This document shows positions 17,307 to 26,054 of a stretch of 64,000 nucleotides of DNA, piece after piece. This stretch comes from Saccharicrinis sp963677655 (GTDB taxonomy: Bacteria; Bacteroidota; Bacteroidia; Bacteroidales; Marinilabiliaceae). The stretch is taken from NCBI GenBank assembly GCA_963677655.1, contig OY782088.1. One strand, written 5' to 3'. The notes below the pieces were generated by a model. That model had not been told where the DNA came from, did not search any database, and saw only the letters and a list, made by a program, of their open reading frames with translations. Position 1 is the first letter of the stretch. Each line of letters starts with the position of its first letter. The position numbers were made by a program, and so were the translations under genes.

Positions 17307-18491
17307 CTAATATTTAGTAACGATAGGCTTTACTATTAATTGTTCCTTTGTTTTTTGACGACGAAGCAATAACAATACAAAAAGAACAGCAATAATTAAA
17401 TATCCCATTCCGATGATTGAAGCATAATTAACTCCCATATTATAATCAATTGACAAACCACCACTATATGATCCCAAAGCATTACCTAAGTTAAATGCAA
17501 TTTGAATCATTGCTGCACCCATCATCTCTCCTCCTCTTGAATTTTGTAAAACCATTAACTGATTAGGGGCACCAACCATAAATAAACAACATGTGCAAAT
17601 ACACATCATGATAATTGATAAAATTGAAACAAAAGGTAAAAAGAAGGTTATGACCAATGCTATAGCAGCCATGGAATAAGCAAATGCAACAACTGAAGCA
17701 CTTCGATATTTGTCGGATAGTTTACCTCCAAAAATATTACCTAATACCATACTTATCCCACTTAACATCATAATCCATGTCATGTCAGATGCAGAAAAAC
17801 CTGACATATCTGTCATTAAAGGAGCGATATAACAGTAAAAACAAAAAATTCCACAGTTTCCAAGTCCTGTCGCCAATAATATTAACCATGGCTCAGCATT
17901 CATTAAAAATTTAAACTGACCTTTTAAACCACTATCCGGAAGTGGAGCTATTGATGGCATCCATTTTAAAAGGAAAAATAAATTTAACGCACCCCACGCA
18001 CCAGTTATATAGAAAATAAATCTCCACGAAAAATGATTACAAATATATGCACCAAGTGGCACACCAATTAAATTTGCTATTGTCATCCCCGAAACCATAA
18101 AGGCCAAAGCGGTGGAACTTTTACCTTCATCGGCTAGTTTTTCTGCAGCAATTGAACCTACACCGAAAAATGCACCATGAGGTAAACCTGAGATAAATCG
18201 CATCGCTAACATGAACCAGTAATTATGCGACAATCCTGCCATTGTATTACCAACCGCATAAAGAAATATAAGAAAAAACAATACTTTTTTAAGAGGGAAT
18301 TTACGAGCACTCATCAGCATAACTGGAGCACCAACACAAACACCTAATGCATATGCTGAAATAAGATGACCTGCTGCAGGAATACTTACAGACATATCAT
18401 TTGCTACATAAGGCAAAATGCTCATCATAACAAATTCAGCTATACCTAAACCAAAGGTTCCTAAAGCTAAAGGGATCAAACTCTTCTTCAT
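17307..18491 (-). CDS. MFS transporter, AraJ/sugar-efflux type
   Basis: This 394-residue protein has twelve predicted membrane helices and begins MKKSLIPLALGTFGLGIAEF, typical of the AraJ/YdhP group of drug:proton or sugar exporters. The loop GLPHGAFFGVGSIAAEKL is characteristic. An upstream in-frame ATG would add nine polar residues; I place the start at 18491. It lies downstream of larE on the same strand with a 138-nt gap, so functional linkage to the lar genes is possible but not shown. Confidence 0.88.
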   Translation of the reverse strand: MKKSLIPLALGTFGLGIAEFVMMSILPYVANDMSVSIPAAGHLISAYALGVCVGAPVMLMSARKFPLKKVLFFLIFLYAVGNTMAGLSHNYWFMLAMRFISGLPHGAFFGVGSIAAEKLADEGKSSTALAFMVSGMTIANLIGVPLGAYICNHFSWRFIFYITGAWGALNLFFLLKWMPSIAPLPDSGLKGQFKFLMNAEPWLILLATGLGNCGIFCFYCYIAPLMTDMSGFSASDMTWIMMLSGISMVLGNIFGGKLSDKYRSASVVAFAYSMAAIALVITFFLPFVSILSIIMMCICTCCLFMVGAPNQLMVLQNSRGGEMMGAAMIQIAFNLGNALGSYSGGLSIDYNMGVNYASIIGMGYLIIAVLFVLLLLRRQKTKEQLIVKPIVTKY

Positions 18492-18628
18492 TTTTTTACT
18501 TATTTCTTTATTTTGCAAAAATAAATTAGAGAAATGACCCTAACAATCTATGGTTAGTTAATTAAGCATAAATAGTTGTGTTTAGTGTTATCTGTATGCT
18601 GTTTTTAATTATTGATTTAAAAACTGCG

Positions 18629-19462
18629 TTACTTTTTTGATTCTAATAATTTATAATCCATACTTCCCGACCTAAATCCCTCCAAATCAATGGTTATATA
18701 TTCAAAACCTAATTGTTTTAACATTCCGATTATTTGATCTTTATAATCTACTAACTTTATAATATCATTATGATCTACTTCAATACGTGCAATATCATTA
18801 TGAATACGAATTCGAACATTGTAGAAACCTAAACTACGAATGAACTCTTCTCCTTTTTCAATTTGAGCCATTTGTTCATATGAAAGACTTGTGTTATATG
18901 GAAATCGAGTGGCCAAGCATGGTGCCGAAGGTCGGTCTGCTACTGTGATATTATATTCCGTGGCTAATCTTCGTATATCTTTCTTGGTGAATCCAGCCTC
19001 CGATAAAGGACTTTTAATCTTTAACTCTTTTAATGCCTTAATACCTGGACGATATACCTTTAGATCATCCGCATTTGTACCTTCTATAACACTATTGATT
19101 TTAAGCGATTTTGCCAACTCAACTAATTGAGTAAAAATAAATTTCTTACACAAATAGCAACGATCCACAGGATTATTAAGAATTCCTGCGTTTTGCAATT
19201 CATCCACCTCAAAAACCTTATGAATTGCTCCTGTCTCTTGAGCTACAGTTTTTGCTACTTCTAAGTCTCCTATTGGATGTAACTTAGTATGAACAGTAAC
19301 CGCATAAACTTTTTGCCCTGTAACTTTGGCTTTTTCGCATGTTATCTTTAAAATTAAACTACTATCCACTCCTCCGGAAAATGCTACAATAATATCCTCA
19401 TTACAAAGTTGAGTAATAATACTACTTAACTTTTCCTTTTTCTGCACATAATTATCTGTCAT
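18629..19462 (-). CDS. larE: LarE, sulfur insertion enzyme for nickel-pincer cofactor
   Basis: This 277-residue PP-loop protein has the ATP-binding motif SGGVDSS (30-36) and the family's C-terminal domain. LarE adenylates the pyridinium carboxylates made by LarB and converts them to thiocarboxylates. In Lactobacillus the sulfur comes from one sacrificial cysteine. Here C182 (SAPCLATR) is at that place, and a CxxC pair (C102, C105 in RCYLCKK) is also present, a three-cysteine pattern known from LarE homologues that carry an iron-sulfur cluster. The gene overlaps the end of larC by 11 nt, which points to translational coupling. Confidence 0.93.
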   Translation of the reverse strand: MTDNYVQKKEKLSSIITQLCNEDIIVAFSGGVDSSLILKITCEKAKVTGQKVYAVTVHTKLHPIGDLEVAKTVAQETGAIHKVFEVDELQNAGILNNPVDRCYLCKKFIFTQLVELAKSLKINSVIEGTNADDLKVYRPGIKALKELKIKSPLSEAGFTKKDIRRLATEYNITVADRPSAPCLATRFPYNTSLSYEQMAQIEKGEEFIRSLGFYNVRIRIHNDIARIEVDHNDIIKLVDYKDQIIGMLKQLGFEYITIDLEGFRSGSMDYKLLESKK

Positions 19463-20774
19463 ACTCTTCTATAATCAATTGGTAAACATCACTATAACAT
19501 TTTTGATGTTTATCACATAATTCAACTACACTTTTATATTCAGGATAAACCTTAATTCCAGAAGAATGTTTACAGACTTTTACCCAAGCATCTCCTAATG
19601 AAGTCTGCACCAACTTACTATCACGAGACAAAATTGTACGTTCCATCTTACATTGACGAATACCAATAGTTGTTGTTTCACGGAACAATATATCTTCAAT
19701 TGTCTCTATATTCTCTTGTTTACAGATAATATTAACTTGATAAGCAGGTCGATTTTTTTTCATATAAATTGGACTATAATGTACATCTAAAGCCCCGGCA
19801 TCAAACAGTTTTTCCATTACGTAGCCTAAAATTTCTCCTGAGCAATCATCTATATTACTTTCAAGTTTATAAATTACATCTTTTTCTTCTTGACTATCTG
19901 ATGCTTCAATCAACATTGTCCTAAGCAAACTAGGTCTCTCATAATTCCTTTTTCCTGCACCCAACCCAACTTTTGATATGGTAAATTGATTTGGTAATTT
20001 ATCATGCGTTTTTAAAGCTGCAACAATAGCTGCACCAGTTGGGGTAATAAACTCTCCCTGTACGTTTGTAATTTGCAGATTCAATTGGTGCTGACTAACA
20101 ATATTTGCTACAGCCGGTACCGGGATTGGCAATACTCCATGCTGACAACGAATGGTTCCTGTTCCTTCGTATAATACAGGAACAATAACATTTTCTATAT
20201 CAAGGTTATCAATACATACAGCTACAGCTACAATATCAACAATCGAATCGACAGCTCCTACCTCATGAAAATGAACCTGATCAACAGGTAAAGCATGTGC
20301 CTTAGCTTCTGCTTCTCCAATTACATGGAATATTCGCATAGCAATATCTTTTGCATTTTCCGTAATATCAGCATGACTGATAATATGATTAATCTCCTTT
20401 AAACCCCTATGTTCATGGTGGTGATGGTGATGACCTTTATGATGAGAGTGGTGATCTTCATGAGAGTGTTTATGTTTTTCATGAGAATGACTATGACTAT
20501 GGTGATGATGATCATGATTATGCTTTTTTGTACCATGAAGATATTCCATATCATGATCATGGTTTTCATGTTTATCATCCAATTTTACATTAAAATCACA
20601 AGCATCTATTCCTGCTTTTTTAACACGACTAATTTCAATTTGAAAACCTTCAACCGATAAACTTTCTAATGCTTTTAAAAGTACATTTTTATCTGCTCCT
20701 AAATCTAATAACGAAGCTACCATCATATCACCGCTAATTCCGGCATAACACTCTAAATATAATTGATTTTGCAT
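19452..20774 (-). CDS. larC: LarC, nickel insertase for nickel-pincer cofactor
   Basis: This 440-residue protein is a full-length LarC, the CTP-dependent cyclometallase that puts nickel into the pincer cofactor. It starts ECYAGISGDMMVASLLDLGA and contains HFHEVGAVDSIVDIV and the C-terminal MKKNRPAYQVNIIC block. Residues about 70-130 form a very His-rich loop (over 25 histidines), a likely nickel store. In Lactobacillus plantarum larC is split and joined by a programmed frameshift; here it is one open frame. It lies between larB and larE in one operon. Confidence 0.94.
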   Translation of the reverse strand: MQNQLYLECYAGISGDMMVASLLDLGADKNVLLKALESLSVEGFQIEISRVKKAGIDACDFNVKLDDKHENHDHDMEYLHGTKKHNHDHHHHSHSHSHEKHKHSHEDHHSHHKGHHHHHHEHRGLKEINHIISHADITENAKDIAMRIFHVIGEAEAKAHALPVDQVHFHEVGAVDSIVDIVAVAVCIDNLDIENVIVPVLYEGTGTIRCQHGVLPIPVPAVANIVSQHQLNLQITNVQGEFITPTGAAIVAALKTHDKLPNQFTISKVGLGAGKRNYERPSLLRTMLIEASDSQEEKDVIYKLESNIDDCSGEILGYVMEKLFDAGALDVHYSPIYMKKNRPAYQVNIICKQENIETIEDILFRETTTIGIRQCKMERTILSRDSKLVQTSLGDAWVKVCKHSSGIKVYPEYKSVVELCDKHQKCYSDVYQLIIEEYDR

Positions 20775-20852
20775 ATTTATTTCAATCTAAATGTATTTGA
20801 CAAGTCAGAATAAAGCAAAATGATTAAGACATTAAACATCATTCTCATCCAT

Positions 20853-21611
20853 CTATTTTCTTACTGCCAATCTGTTTATTAATGTTGCATTATATCCTGC
20901 TCCATAACCATTATCAATATTAACTACAGATATCCCATTGGCACATGAATTTATCATTGTGAGTAGAGCTGAAATACCATTAAAACTTGCTCCATATCCT
21001 ACTGATGTTGGAACTGCAATTACAGGTTTATGAACCAAACCTCCTATAACACTTGCTAAAGCTCCTTCCATACCAGCAACTGCAACAACACAATTTGCAT
21101 TTTGAATTATTTCCAGCTTAGCAAATAAACGATGAATTCCACTTACTCCAATATCATAAATACGCTCTACATTTGAGCCAAAATACTCGGCTGTTTGTGC
21201 AGCTTCTTCTGCAACAGAAATATCAGCAGTACCAGCAGAACAAACAACTATTAACCCTTCTTTTTCTGTAGTTGGGTCTTTTTCTATTTTTATAATTTTA
21301 GATAATGAGTCATAAACGACTTGAGGCAAATGTTCTTTAATCATTTTATATTGCTCCTCGGTGGCTCTTGTTCCCAAAACCTGTCCATCCAATTCATAAA
21401 TCTTTTTAAAGATATTTATCAAATGATCATTAGATTTGCCGCTACAGTACACAACTTCCGGAAATCCTGATCGAATACTTCGATGTGAATCCAACTTTGC
21501 ATATCCTAATTCAACAAAAGATTCCTTACGTAAAAACTCTTCAGCATCATTTACGTCTAACTGTTTATTCCGGACTTGTTCAAGAAGTTCTTTTAAGGTA
21601 AAATTATGCAT
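20853..21611 (-). CDS. larB: LarB, pyridinium-3,5-biscarboxylate synthase
   Basis: This 252-residue protein is LarB, which carboxylates and hydrolyses nicotinic acid adenine dinucleotide in the first step of nickel-pincer cofactor synthesis. It has the N-terminal LLEQVRNKQLDVNDAEEFL helix and a C-terminal PurE-like (AIR carboxylase) domain with VVCSAGTADISVAEEA, AGMEGALASVIGGL and PVIAVPTSVGYGASFNGI. An in-frame start 54 nt upstream would add a stretch unlike the family, so I choose 21611. It is the first gene of the lar operon. Confidence 0.94.
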   Translation of the reverse strand: MHNFTLKELLEQVRNKQLDVNDAEEFLRKESFVELGYAKLDSHRSIRSGFPEVVYCSGKSNDHLINIFKKIYELDGQVLGTRATEEQYKMIKEHLPQVVYDSLSKIIKIEKDPTTEKEGLIVVCSAGTADISVAEEAAQTAEYFGSNVERIYDIGVSGIHRLFAKLEIIQNANCVVAVAGMEGALASVIGGLVHKPVIAVPTSVGYGASFNGISALLTMINSCANGISVVNIDNGYGAGYNATLINRLAVRK

Positions 21612-21736
21612 ACAGGTATTTTTATAAATGGAAATATACAATTTAAAATCACAAGAATATAACAAATAAAATAATGTAAAGACTTGGTTAATCTCCTACA
21701 TTTTTAATTTTCGCTAACTTGAGAGCTGTCTAAAAA

Positions 21737-22567
21737 CTAATTTTTCTGAATATTCATTTTCCTGTATTCAGAAGGAGAATATCCGAATTGCTTTTTAAAA
21801 TTTTTATTTAAGTGACTTTCATCTACAAATCCATATTCATAAGCAATTTCAGAAAAAGATATTTCACTATTAATAATCTTTTCTCCAATAATTTCCATTT
21901 TACAGGCATTAATATACTGTTTTACAGATTGATTAGTCTCTTTTTTAAAATAAGCTCCTAATTTATTAATTGAGAAATTGAAATTATCAGCTATTACCTG
22001 AAGAGTTAATTTTTCAGGATATTTAATATTCTTATTGATATACTTAATAATTGACCTTATAATAATTTTATCCTGAGGAATATCTTTATTTATTGGTCGA
22101 TAGGTTAGATTTCGCTCAGATATCATAATGACACACAATAAGTGATAAAATATTAGGTTAATGTTTTTTTCCTTATCATTTGTTAAATAAAGGAGAGTTT
22201 GAAATAATTGAATTAATAATACTTGATCTTCTTTATTTAATGAAACTTTTCTGTTTAAGGGGGATTTTGTTTTTCCTGGTGATGTAGCCAAACCTTTAGA
22301 GTTTTCAACTAGTTCTTTTAATAGTAACCTGGTCTTTTCATTAAATCTAACCTGGTAAAGCTTTGTTTGTGCATTAAAGATTATTTTATAATCCTGATCC
22401 TTCCTAATCAAAAAAAAATCACCTGTAACAAATGAAATATGTTCTTCTTCGGAATAGAAATTTCCTTGTCCTTCATAAATGTACATAATTTCATGCACCC
22501 CTTTACTGGTCAATAATTTTTCCCCTTCATTAAACTTTATATTATCAATATATAGTGATTGTATCAT
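21737..22567 (-). CDS. AraC-family transcriptional regulator
   Basis: This 276-residue protein has an N-terminal cupin-like sensing domain (MYIYEGQGNFYSEEEHISFV) and a C-terminal double helix-turn-helix of the AraC type (ADNFNFSINKLGAYFKKETN, then EIAYEYGFVDESHLNKNFKK and GYSPSEYRK). It lies directly upstream of larB on the same strand and is divergent from the His/Lys-rich gene. It could control either side. Confidence 0.9.
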   Translation of the reverse strand: MIQSLYIDNIKFNEGEKLLTSKGVHEIMYIYEGQGNFYSEEEHISFVTGDFFLIRKDQDYKIIFNAQTKLYQVRFNEKTRLLLKELVENSKGLATSPGKTKSPLNRKVSLNKEDQVLLIQLFQTLLYLTNDKEKNINLIFYHLLCVIMISERNLTYRPINKDIPQDKIIIRSIIKYINKNIKYPEKLTLQVIADNFNFSINKLGAYFKKETNQSVKQYINACKMEIIGEKIINSEISFSEIAYEYGFVDESHLNKNFKKQFGYSPSEYRKMNIQKN

Positions 22568-22645
22568 TTTTAACCTTTTTTTATCCCTTGTGAAAAAATA
22601 CAGAAAATCAGAGATTAATTACAGATATAATTATCTTTTACTCTT

Positions 22646-22653
22646 TATGTTTG
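22646..22653 (+). promoter_or_regulatory. Possible -7 element of the His/Lys-rich gene
   Basis: TATGTTTG matches the Bacteroidota -7 consensus TAnnTTTG and lies 36 nt before the ATG at 22689. I see no clear TTTG about 20 nt upstream, which would fit a promoter that depends on the neighbouring AraC-type activator. Confidence 0.35.
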
Positions 22654-22688
22654 TATCAAACAATTTTTAATTATTAAAATAAAAACAA

Positions 22689-23243
22689 ATGAAAGATAAA
22701 AGTATAAAGTTAAAATCAGATAAAATGCGAGGCATTTTTTCGATTACAAAAAAAGAACTAATAACATCAAAAACACTTTCTATAAAACTTAAAAGTGAGG
22801 ATGTAAGTGCATTTAATGAATGTAAAATTGGAGATATTGTAAAAATCAAAAGCATTAAAGATGTTTCTGGTAAATCTTCATGTAAGGCAAAGTTTATTAT
22901 TAAAGATGTAGAGATTAAAGAAAATAAATTACAACTAGAACTTTCAGTTGATAATGCAAAGGATCTTCGCATTGAGAAAATCATGAAAATATCAGAAGAA
23001 GATAAGGTATGTGTAGCTGTTAAAAGTATTATCAACCAAATAAAAATGAAGCGACATTCGTTAAAACATAAATATAAACATCATGCTCCAATTAAAAGTA
23101 AGATGGAATTCATACATGGTGAATATGATCCTAATTTTGAAAAACATATGAAAAAATACAAACTAAAGAGAAAGAAGTATAAACTTAATAGTGAATCTGA
23201 TTCAAAACATGGTAAACACAAACACCATCATTCTAAACACTAA
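22689..23243 (+). CDS. His- and Lys-rich hypothetical protein, 184 residues
   Basis: I do not recognise this protein. Residues 1-110 form a soluble alpha+beta domain with two cysteines (NECKIGD, SSCKAKF). The rest is extremely basic and rich in histidine (KMKRHSLKHKYKHHAPIK, and a tail ending KHGKHKHHHSKH). The tail suggests metal or nucleic acid/polyanion binding. It has no signal peptide. A terminator follows it and the next gene on the strand is a flavoprotein reductase. The divergent AraC gene could be its regulator. Codon use looks like its neighbours and antisense frames are shadows. Confidence 0.75.
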   Translation: MKDKSIKLKSDKMRGIFSITKKELITSKTLSIKLKSEDVSAFNECKIGDIVKIKSIKDVSGKSSCKAKFIIKDVEIKENKLQLELSVDNAKDLRIEKIMKISEEDKVCVAVKSIINQIKMKRHSLKHKYKHHAPIKSKMEFIHGEYDPNFEKHMKKYKLKRKKYKLNSESDSKHGKHKHHHSKH

Positions 23244-23281
23244 TATAAATTCATAATATGCTCAGCGCTTATATATATTTA

Positions 23282-23322
23282 GTTCCGATACTGCACTAAA
23301 AAAAAGTATCGGAACATTTTTT
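23282..23322 (+). terminator. Rho-independent terminator
   Basis: GTTCCGATACT (23282-23292) pairs perfectly with AGTATCGGAAC (23305-23315), followed by ATTTTTT. It ends the His/Lys-rich gene's transcript before the reductase gene. Confidence 0.9.
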
Positions 23323-23355
23323 AAGCAAAACAGACAAATAAATAATTTTGAAACA

Positions 23356-24015
23356 ATGGATTCAATACAATTTTTCGATTTTAAATTTATCGACAAACAG
23401 TTAGAACACGATCAAATATATACTTTTAAGTTTAAACCTATCACCGATTTTAAATTCACTGCAGGTCAATGGATACACTTGGGATTCCCAACTCAAAATA
23501 AAGACAAAGAAAGAGTCAGACATATGTCCTTTTCTTCATGTCCTAATGATGAGCATCTGGAATTTACAATGGATACAAGTTCATCTTCATTATATAAGTC
23601 ACTTATGCTTCAACTTAAAAGTGGAGATGTTATTAAAGGCTTTAAGATTAACGGTAATTTAATTATTGATCCGAATATTCACAAATCGATTACATTTATT
23701 GCCGGTGGAATTGGAATTACTCCAATACGCTCTTTAATAAGAGATATTAATAAAAATAATGTTGAATATGATTGGCGTTTATTACATATTTCAAGAGATA
23801 AATTTATCTATCAAAATGAATTGCAGGAAATTAACAAACAACAATGGAGAGTTAACAGACAACAATTGGATTTTGTGTGGGATAATGTAATAGAACAATC
23901 ACACAACAGTCATTTTTTTATTTGCGGTTCTAATCGGTTTGTTGAAGGATTAGTAAAGAAACTAGAGAATTCAAATATTCCAAGAGAAAAAATAATTGTT
24001 GAAGATTTTAAATAG
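23356..24015 (+). CDS. Ferredoxin-NADP reductase-like flavoprotein
   Basis: This 219-residue protein is a minimal FNR-fold reductase. The FAD domain has the RHMSFSS motif (RxYS type), and the NAD(P)-binding domain has AGGIGITPIRSLI, FICGSNRFVEG and a C-terminal EDFK. There is no iron-sulfur domain, so it must pass electrons to a separate partner, which I cannot name. It lies 40 nt after a strong terminator, so it needs read-through or its own promoter. Confidence 0.85.
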   Translation: MDSIQFFDFKFIDKQLEHDQIYTFKFKPITDFKFTAGQWIHLGFPTQNKDKERVRHMSFSSCPNDEHLEFTMDTSSSSLYKSLMLQLKSGDVIKGFKINGNLIIDPNIHKSITFIAGGIGITPIRSLIRDINKNNVEYDWRLLHISRDKFIYQNELQEINKQQWRVNRQQLDFVWDNVIEQSHNSHFFICGSNRFVEGLVKKLENSNIPREKIIVEDFK

Positions 24016-24093
24016 TTTTAGAAAGTCTTACTTGCTTGTATTGTTTTAAGCTTTCTTGATCATAAAAACAGAAATCGAGTTAAGCTTAAAATT

Positions 24094-24867
24094 TTACATC
24101 TCACTTTTTTGTGTTAATTTAAATAATGCTTTTTTTCCTTCTTCATATCCTTTCTTCATTAACTCTTCAACCTGATTCATATTTGACATGTTAAAAGCTG
24201 ACAAATCAGGTTCAATTAGTAAATCAGCAGTTTTAGTATGAGGCTTTACTGTTTGCTTCATAATAAACTGAAAACTATTGAGGATTACATCCAAAATATT
24301 TTCAGGTTCTTTCGGGTTATGATTTGCATTTAAATCAACGGCTATAACATAATCCGCTCCTAGTTCTCTATTAGTTTGGATGGGTACATTTTCAACAACA
24401 CCACCATCAACCAACATTCGTCCATTTATCTCAACAGGTTTAAAAATACCAGGAATACAAGTACTAGCCATTACCGCACTTGCAACCGGTCCTTTGTCCA
24501 AAACAATTCTTTCTCCGGTTGTAATATCTGTAGCCAACATTGCCAATGGAATATCAGCATCTTCTATATTTTTATCCCCTATATTTTTTACAATTAACTC
24601 CCCTAATTTTTCATTAGATAACAATCCGTATTTTGACAGTGTAACCCTTGTTATATCAATCCATTTTAAATCTTTTGCAATATCCTCTATTTCATCACTC
24701 TTAATTCCAAAAGCATAAAAAGCTGACACAAAGGCACCTATGCTAGTACCTGTTAAATAATTGATTTTAATATCTAGTTCTTCTATAGCCTTTAATACAC
24801 CAACATGAGCTGCTCCTAAAACAGCTCCACCCCCTAAAGCTAAACCTATATTTCTTGACATCTTCAT
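24094..24867 (-). CDS. Patatin-like phospholipase (RssA-type)
   Basis: This 257-residue protein has the patatin hallmarks: oxyanion loop GGGAVLGAAHVGVLKAIEE, nucleophile elbow GTSIG, and the catalytic Asp in VDGGVVENVP. It has no signal peptide and belongs to the short bacterial RssA/YlbK-like group that hydrolyses acyl esters of lipids. An unknown lipoprotein-like gene ends 4 nt upstream, so the two are likely cotranscribed. The ATG at residue 3 is an alternative start. Confidence 0.92.
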   Translation of the reverse strand: MKMSRNIGLALGGGAVLGAAHVGVLKAIEELDIKINYLTGTSIGAFVSAFYAFGIKSDEIEDIAKDLKWIDITRVTLSKYGLLSNEKLGELIVKNIGDKNIEDADIPLAMLATDITTGERIVLDKGPVASAVMASTCIPGIFKPVEINGRMLVDGGVVENVPIQTNRELGADYVIAVDLNANHNPKEPENILDVILNSFQFIMKQTVKPHTKTADLLIEPDLSAFNMSNMNQVEELMKKGYEEGKKALFKLTQKSEM

Positions 24868-24871
24868 ATAA

Positions 24872-25282
24872 TTACAATTTCTTAATTCTATCTAACTGGC
24901 CATACATGGAGACATAGGCGTTATATAATCTTCCTCCACACCAAAGATTAAGAGCTTTTATATTTGATATCTTAATCGATTCAGATGAGATATTATTCAA
25001 TATGGCATTATTTGTAAGATTCTCAATGGAGTCTCTTTTTGAAAAGGCAATTTCATCAAACCTATACCTACTTAAGGTTCTCTGTATCAACCTTGAAACT
25101 TCATTTCTAATTTGATCGTTATGTTCTATATTTTTGACTGAAGAGGAATGAATTTCATATTGCATTTCATACTTAAAAGGCATTCCCTCAAGATCATACA
25201 CCCCAACATAATCATGTACAACTGTAATTTTTGAAGCACACGAAATAAAAAGAACAGATAGTATTAAGACACTCGCTCTCAT
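24872..25282 (-). CDS. Hypothetical lipoprotein, 136 residues
   Basis: I do not recognise this protein. It begins with a short hydrophobic signal and a probable lipobox (LFISCAS). The rest is a small domain with HDYVGVYDLEGMPFKYEMQY and a C-terminal WCGGRLYNAYVSMYGQL stretch, possibly a pair of beta strands with helices. It ends 4 nt before the patatin gene, so the two probably form an operon and may act on the same membrane lipids. Confidence 0.7.
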   Translation of the reverse strand: MRASVLILSVLFISCASKITVVHDYVGVYDLEGMPFKYEMQYEIHSSSVKNIEHNDQIRNEVSRLIQRTLSRYRFDEIAFSKRDSIENLTNNAILNNISSESIKISNIKALNLWCGGRLYNAYVSMYGQLDRIKKL

Positions 25283-25341
25283 AGTTTAATTATTAATTAT
25301 TGACATTACAATACCAAGAGTATTGTGGTTTGGGGGGTATG

Positions 25342-25367
25342 AAAAAAAGTGTTCCATAAAAGGAACA
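25342..25367 (-). terminator. Rho-independent terminator
   Basis: On the minus strand TGTTCC (25367-25362) pairs with GGAACA (25355-25350), followed by seven T. It lies about 180 nt after the stop of the upstream hypothetical gene ending at 25544. Confidence 0.7.
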
Positions 25368-25543
25368 TATTTTATAATAATTTAAGCCACTATATTAACT
25401 ATAATTTCTTTTACATCAAAACTTTTAACTTAATGATTTATATATAATTAGACCACAATTTAAACAAACCGTATTTTATCCTAAATTCAATTGGCCGCAA
25501 AGCAATATCAAATGACTATTTATTTAATTTATGATCACAATAT

Positions 25544-26044
25544 TTAATCATATAAAAACTTAATAAAAACCTCATCTTTATAGTAATACGACCAACTCAA
25601 ACTATCATCTATACGTAAAATACTTACACCTTCATTTCTTACCGAAATTTCATCAACAATTGATTCCCATATTCCTTTAGGTTCTGTTCTCACTATAATT
25701 TGAATCTTTTCTTTTTGATTCGTGAATTTATCAATTAAGATTACTTTATAACTATCATCGGTTTTTAAAAATGCATATAAGTATAGTTGCTTTACTGTGT
25801 TTGTAAACAGAATTGCATAATCTGTCTCATCATCTCCATTAAAATCTCCGGGACAAAAATATGGTATTTGCTGATCGTCCTTGGTAAAGTGATTCCATTT
25901 AGAGACATATTGATCAATAGATACAATGGACAATTCTGGTAGTTTGTTATCAATGTATTTAAACAAAGACTCAGGAATATTTTGGGAAAATATATTATTG
26001 CCCAATAAAGACAATATAAATATGAAGATTATTCTAAATTGCAT
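25544..26044 (-). CDS. Secreted hypothetical protein, 166 residues
   Basis: I do not recognise this protein. It starts with a signal peptide (MQFRIIFIFILSLLG, then NNIFSQ), so I choose the start at 26044 rather than the in-frame ATG 39 nt upstream that would overlap the previous gene. The body contains YFCPGDFNGDDETDYAILFT, a pattern typical of VCBS/FG-GAP-like or calcium-binding periplasmic proteins. It lies 10 nt after the neighbouring lipoprotein gene, so the two form an operon. Confidence 0.7.
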   Translation of the reverse strand: MQFRIIFIFILSLLGNNIFSQNIPESLFKYIDNKLPELSIVSIDQYVSKWNHFTKDDQQIPYFCPGDFNGDDETDYAILFTNTVKQLYLYAFLKTDDSYKVILIDKFTNQKEKIQIIVRTEPKGIWESIVDEISVRNEGVSILRIDDSLSWSYYYKDEVFIKFLYD

Positions 26045-26054
26045 AAAAGAGAGG

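Noticed and set aside
20409..20660. Met-rich frame on the plus strand
   Set aside because: It is the antisense of the His codon run in larC; CAT/CAC read backward gives ATG/GTG, so it is a shadow.
22667..23035. 122-residue frame on the minus strand
   Set aside because: It lies entirely opposite the His/Lys-rich gene, has no start context, and is rich in Ser/Leu as expected from antisense reading.
24376..24718. Two plus-strand frames opposite the patatin gene
   Set aside because: Both are antisense to a strongly recognisable patatin and have no family match.
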